From the NCBI GenBank assembly GCA_014529385.2, contig CM043945.1, positions 3,694,312-3,758,311 on the forward strand: a stretch of DNA of 64,000 nucleotides, in the 5' to 3' direction. How positions within the stretch are numbered: the stretch's first letter is position 1; each line of letters opens with the position of its first letter. The DNA is from Adiantum capillus-veneris. Taxonomy: Eukaryota; Streptophyta; Polypodiopsida; Polypodiales; Pteridaceae. A program made the position numbers and the translations under genes. The notes beneath the pieces are model-generated. The model was not told where the DNA came from. It saw only the letters and a list, made by a program, of their open reading frames with translations, and searched no databases. Shown here piece by piece: positions 63,531 through 64,000 of the stretch.

Positions 63531-64000
63531 CCACACGTCCCAAGGCACAAGGAAAGAAAGGAAAGGGAATGAGCTGGTAGATTAGAGAATTCCACGGATC
63601 AAGCTTGAGATGCCAAGGACAGGGAGGCCAACAGGACTACCAATAGGTCACAGGGAACGAGAAAAGAACAGAAAGGTAAGCTAGGTCCATCGAATAATTT
63701 GGTTGAGGGTACTTTTTGGCCCTCGATGGAAAGTAGATGGAGGAGGAGAACCTCACAAATTCTCTTCAAAAAGAGTTGTACCTTGAAGCTTTTGGGTTAT
63801 TAGCAGTGTCTATGCCAAAAGTTACCGATAAATCAACAGGTTGAATCTGGTGCGGTGCGGACTGCAGAAGAGGGGAGCCACTCCACTCCTTTTTCACAAA
63901 TTGCCTAGATTGAATAAAGTCACTAATTTCTTTTGAAATTTTAGGGTATTGATAGGATGACAGTATTTTGCAGAATGACTTTATGAACAGATGTGCATTG
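63531..64000 (+). other. Element C after gag: 3' noncoding spacer of the E family
   Basis: From about 63840 the sequence (AGAAGAGGGGAGCCACTCC, then TGACAGTATTTTGCAGAATGA) matches the 3' spacer of E read on its sense strand (near 16095-15975). No protease, RT or integrase lies between gag and this spacer. Confidence 0.7.

Larger units (their letters stand above)
54872..64000 (+). mobile_element. Element C: gypsy of the E family, gag only, with B nested in its LTR
   Basis: LTR-type sequence begins near 54872 (start uncertain). A partial LTR copy (to about 55602) is followed by a second (55606-55843 joined to 61538-61680), the latter split by copia B. A primer-binding site at 61682 and a gag follow. 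The 3' noncoding spacer typical of E appears at 63840-64000 with no pol between. Cut by the window end. Confidence 0.75.

Overview
The window is plant nuclear DNA from a large, repeat-rich genome. Almost everything in it is LTR retrotransposon or LINE sequence, much of it nested, with long CT/GA microsatellites inside many LTRs. The one host gene I can recognise is the C-terminal half of a phosphatidylinositol-4-phosphate 5-kinase (PIP5K) on the minus strand. Intact GT-AG boundaries, large introns and a chromovirus resembling the Tcn1-like group (which I recall mainly from non-flowering plants) make a fern, lycophyte or gymnosperm plausible. That placement is inference with low confidence.

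Host gene. Five PIP5K exons can be joined with matching codon phase: 48232-48122, 47973-47786, 47148-46979, then 6632-6506 and 6397-6136 (stop). The third and fourth exons are separated by a 40,346-bp intron (46978-6633). The N-terminal exons are not visible, so the next upstream intron must exceed about 15.7 kb if the gene is complete.

Layout. 1-560: Ty1/copia relic. 561-5200: AT-rich, gene-free. 5201-6135: probable 3' flank of PIP5K. 6802-11508: copia element A, inserted in an unidentified minus-strand coding remnant. 13468-14331: gag fragment. 14350-27668: gypsy/chromovirus E (minus), with chromovirus F (16865-22770, plus) in its integrase and a truncated LINE (14787-15370) in its 3' LTR. 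27669-28580: J/K-type LTR that E interrupted. 28581-30349: gag-protease half L of a Ty3 element (minus). 30942-32388: K-type LTR, primer-binding site and leader, interrupted by gypsy N (32389-40093, minus), which itself holds the 2.6-kb non-autonomous element O (35199-37800). 40384-41102: K-type LTR fragment carrying a hAT-type MITE. 41103-44536: Ty3 pol Q (plus). 44929-46495: LINE fragments. Beyond the exons: K2 (48340-51472), an LTR fragment (51473-52085), LINE P (52090-54456), and gypsy C (about 54872 to the window end), whose LTR holds copia B (55844-61537) and whose gag holds a second MITE.

Most interesting: (1) the 40-kb intron with matching exon phases; (2) chromovirus F, whose LTR carries a long array of 5-bp-phased TTC/GAA heat-shock-element units just upstream of its TATA box; (3) element O, a compact non-autonomous LTR element with an intact 428-residue ORF of unknown function; (4) two MITEs with hAT-like ends and 8-bp duplications; (5) the gag-only element C. 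All retroelement genes except the O ORF look broken. Everything here comes from reading the sequence; no alignment or database search was run.
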